Assembly (NCBI GenBank): GCA_949299335.1
Contig: CASGAD010000036.1
Coordinates: 1 to 36,342, forward strand
Source of the DNA: an uncultured bacterium
GTDB lineage: Bacteria > Bacillota_I > Bacilli_A > RFN20 > CAG-826
Length of the DNA: 36,342 nucleotides
Direction of reading: 5' to 3'
Shown here: positions 35,332 through 36,342 of the stretch, one piece after another
Layout: every line of letters begins with the position of its first letter
Position numbering within the stretch: position 1 is the first letter of the stretch
Made by a program: the position numbers and the translations under genes
The notes under the pieces: generated by a model
The model's input: the letters and a program-made list of their open reading frames with translations, nothing else
Databases searched by the model: none
Told to the model about the DNA's origin: nothing

Positions 35332-35520
35332 ATGTCAGAAATTAAAGGACAACTTTTAGGTATTGTATTAGTATTAGCAATTTTTGGAGCCGTCTCAACA
35401 GCTTTATTAGCAGCTTTTAAAACAGCAACTGAAAATGTAAGTCAAAAAGTTTCAGAAGAAACAACAATTACTACAGAAACTAGTTTATTTAATTCTAATA
35501 ATGCCAATTTATTATTTTAA
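35332..35520 (+). CDS. Flp-like major pilin candidate
   Basis: 62 residues: a short polar leader (MSEIKG), a hydrophobic helix (QLLGIVLVLAIFGAVSTALL) and a Ser/Thr/Glu/Asn-rich tail, the size and design of Flp-type pilins. A peptidase could cut after Gly6, but the glutamate usual at position five of the mature pilin is absent. AAAGGAG precedes the ATG. It is last in the operon. No prepilin peptidase is encoded nearby. Confidence 0.6.
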   Translation: MSEIKGQLLGIVLVLAIFGAVSTALLAAFKTATENVSQKVSEETTITTETSLFNSNNANLLF

Positions 35521-35613
35521 TTAACGAAAAACCTCGCAAAAATAAGGTAAAATAGTGCAAAATCAATTTTGATTTAATTTTAATATTATTTTGTAATTTT
35601 TACTTTTCATTAA

Positions 35614-35622
35614 TGCTATAAT
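35614..35622 (+). promoter_or_regulatory. Extended -10 promoter of acpP
   Basis: TGCTATAAT: perfect -10 with TGn extension, 26 bases before the ATG, with GAAAGGA in between. No good -35 box at the usual distance. Confidence 0.6.
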
Positions 35623-35647
35623 ATTATAGCGAAAGGAAATAAAGAAA

Positions 35648-35872
35648 ATGGCAGATAAAAAAACTGAAATCGAAACAATGATTAAAGAGAAATTAAAAAT
35701 TTCTGAAATTGATAGAGATGCAACTATTTCGACTTATGGACTTGATTCTTTAGATGTCGTTGAATTTTTATTAGATTTAGAAGACAGATTTAATATTACT
35801 TTTGAGTCAAACGAAACTAAAGGTATTAAAACAGTTGGCGAACTCTTAGACTTAATTTATAAAAAGATTTAA
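35648..35872 (+). CDS. acpP: Acyl carrier protein
   Basis: 74 residues, acidic, four-helix carrier of fatty acyl chains. The phosphopantetheine site is the serine of YGLDSLDVVEFLLDLEDRF, close to the family's DSLD motif; the usual helix order follows. Shorter than typical AcpP by a few residues but complete. Own promoter and Shine-Dalgarno (AAAGGA). It stands alone between the pilus operon and two tRNA genes; no fatty-acid genes are adjacent. Confidence 0.93.
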   Translation: MADKKTEIETMIKEKLKISEIDRDATISTYGLDSLDVVEFLLDLEDRFNITFESNETKGIKTVGELLDLIYKKI

Positions 35873-35930
35873 ATTGTTAGGTACGCTTTTCCAATAGGTA
35901 GAAAAAAATCAAAAAAGTTTAAAATAATAC

Positions 35931-35960
35931 TTGCTCATTAGTTTAAATATGTGGTACTAT
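35931..35960 (+). promoter_or_regulatory. Promoter of the tRNA-Asn/tRNA-Glu unit
   Basis: TTGCTC (35931-35936), 18-base spacer, TACTAT (35955-35960). A ten-base palindrome CGCTTAAGCG at 35968-35977 lies in the short leader before the tRNA. Confidence 0.5.
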
Positions 35961-35986
35961 ATTTGAGCGCTTAAGCGTAGTGTTGT

Positions 35987-36061
35987 GCTGACTTAGCTCA
36001 ATGGTAGAGCAATCGGCTGTTAACCGATCGGTTGTAGGTTCGAGCCCTATAGTCAGCGCCA
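35987..36061 (+). tRNA. tRNA-Asn (anticodon GTT)
   Basis: Acceptor GCTGACT pairs with AGTCAGC, discriminator G, encoded CCA. Anticodon arm ATCGG-CTGTTAA-CCGAT with anticodon GTT, T arm with GGTTCGAGCC. Complete cloverleaf. Confidence 0.96.
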
Positions 36062-36068
36062 CTTATTT

Positions 36069-36145
36069 GGCCTATTGGAGAAGTGGCTTAACTCACATGC
36101 CTTTCACGCATGCATTCATGGGTTCGAATCCCGTATAGGTCACCA
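36069..36145 (+). tRNA. tRNA-Glu (anticodon TTC)
   Basis: Acceptor GGCCTAT pairs with ATAGGTC (one G-U), discriminator A, encoded CCA. Anticodon arm CATGC-CTTTCAC-GCATG gives TTC; T arm GGGTTCGAATCCC. Seven bases after tRNA-Asn, so both come from one transcript. Confidence 0.94.
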
Positions 36146-36158
36146 AATTGAATGAGTC

Positions 36159-36186
36159 CCGATGTCCGAAGTGATGTCGGTTTTTT
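36159..36186 (+). terminator. Terminator of the tRNA unit
   Basis: CCGATGTC (36159-36166) pairs with GATGTCGG (36173-36180), two G-U pairs, six-base loop, followed by TTTTTT. Confidence 0.8.
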
Positions 36187-36203
36187 ATTTTATTAGATTG
36201 AAT

Positions 36204-36342
36204 GTAAGCGTAAAAGATATACCATTATTTTCGTTCGAACACTTGAGCCTCATAATGTATTCATAAATAAAGGAGACAATTATGGGAGTAATTACAAACA
36301 CTTATCCTGAGGCTTTTAAAATTAGCTTAGTTAGACGTTATC
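36204..36342 (+). mobile_element. Left end of a second IS66-family copy (cut by window edge)
   Basis: Terminal repeat at 36204-36226 identical over 23 bases to the complement of 200-222, then an untranslated region and tnpA. It inserted about 18 bases after the tRNA terminator. The outer eight bases (36196-36203, GATTGAAT) differ from those next to the first copy, as expected for two separate insertions. Confidence 0.85.
36282..36342 (+). CDS. tnpA: IS66 TnpA, N-terminal fragment
   Basis: First 20 codons (MGVITNTYPEAFKISLVRRY) of the small accessory protein at the start of IS66 elements, preceded by AAGGAG. The position, 55 bases inside the terminal repeat, is typical. It runs off the right edge. 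Confidence 0.65.
   Translation, partial: MGVITNTYPEAFKISLVRRY

Noticed and set aside
1-36342. Composite transposon formed by the two IS66 copies
   Set aside because: The interval carries housekeeping genes, and the octamers beside the inner ends differ. The outer ends are not visible, so a composite element is not supported.
1-36342. Mycoplasma-type code with TGA as Trp
   Set aside because: Several genes end in TGA with overlapping starts (for example 32161-32163 and 32568-32570), and Trp is written TGG throughout.

Overview
The window is AT-rich chromosomal DNA from a low-GC Gram-positive bacterium. It uses the standard code: TGG is used for Trp and TGA is a true stop in several genes. Pyruvate formate-lyase, salvage-only NAD synthesis, thymidine kinase, CNNM/CorC proteins and a Gram-positive-type Tad-like pilus point to a fermentative, host-associated anaerobe of the Bacilli (Erysipelotrichales or RF39-like). 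The lineage is inferred from gene content and sequence character, not from a marker phylogeny.

Layout. Positions 1-222 are the right end of an IS66-family element (TnpC C-terminus plus inverted repeat). Positions 36204-36342 are the left end of a second copy in the same orientation, with the same 23-bp terminal repeat. Positions 287-7927 look like accessory DNA. They hold a MATE transporter, a start-less AP2-domain endonuclease remnant, a DUF4143/AAA ATPase behind four 23-bp tandem repeats, a DUF2075 nuclease-helicase-like protein behind a second 23-bp-spaced repeat pair, and a MATE pseudogene broken at both ends. Positions 8110-11511 are a complete nicotinamide-to-NAD operon (pncA-pncB-nadD-nadE). 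It converges on an intact MATE gene that has a perfect CcpA (cre) site upstream of its promoter. Positions 13134-14959 (minus) are a three-gene unit (membrane protein, SDR, flavin reductase) next to pflB-pflA (15023-18000, minus). Positions 18234-21366 carry a small unknown gene and two different M18 aminopeptidases, followed by tRNA-Val. Positions 21829-27165 encode a CvpA-like protein and two paralogous large membrane proteins with long acidic linkers and a shared C-terminal domain. Then come tdk, a CNNM/CorC pair, and a guanylate-kinase-like gene on the other strand.

Positions 30934-35520 hold a compact Tad-like pilus operon: CpaF ATPase, TadB and TadC platform proteins, three pilin or pseudopilin-like proteins and one unknown secreted protein. 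It has an unusually structured 5' leader in which the Shine-Dalgarno sequence sits in a hairpin loop and a 17-bp inverted repeat follows. acpP, tRNA-Asn and tRNA-Glu close the interval before the second IS66.

The most interesting items are the structured pilus leader, the two 23-bp-spaced repeat arrays in front of two ATPases with nuclease-like motifs, the paired membrane/linker/shared-domain proteins, and a recurrent promoter layout that places the -10 box 6-9 bases before an ATG without a Shine-Dalgarno sequence, as expected for leaderless mRNAs.
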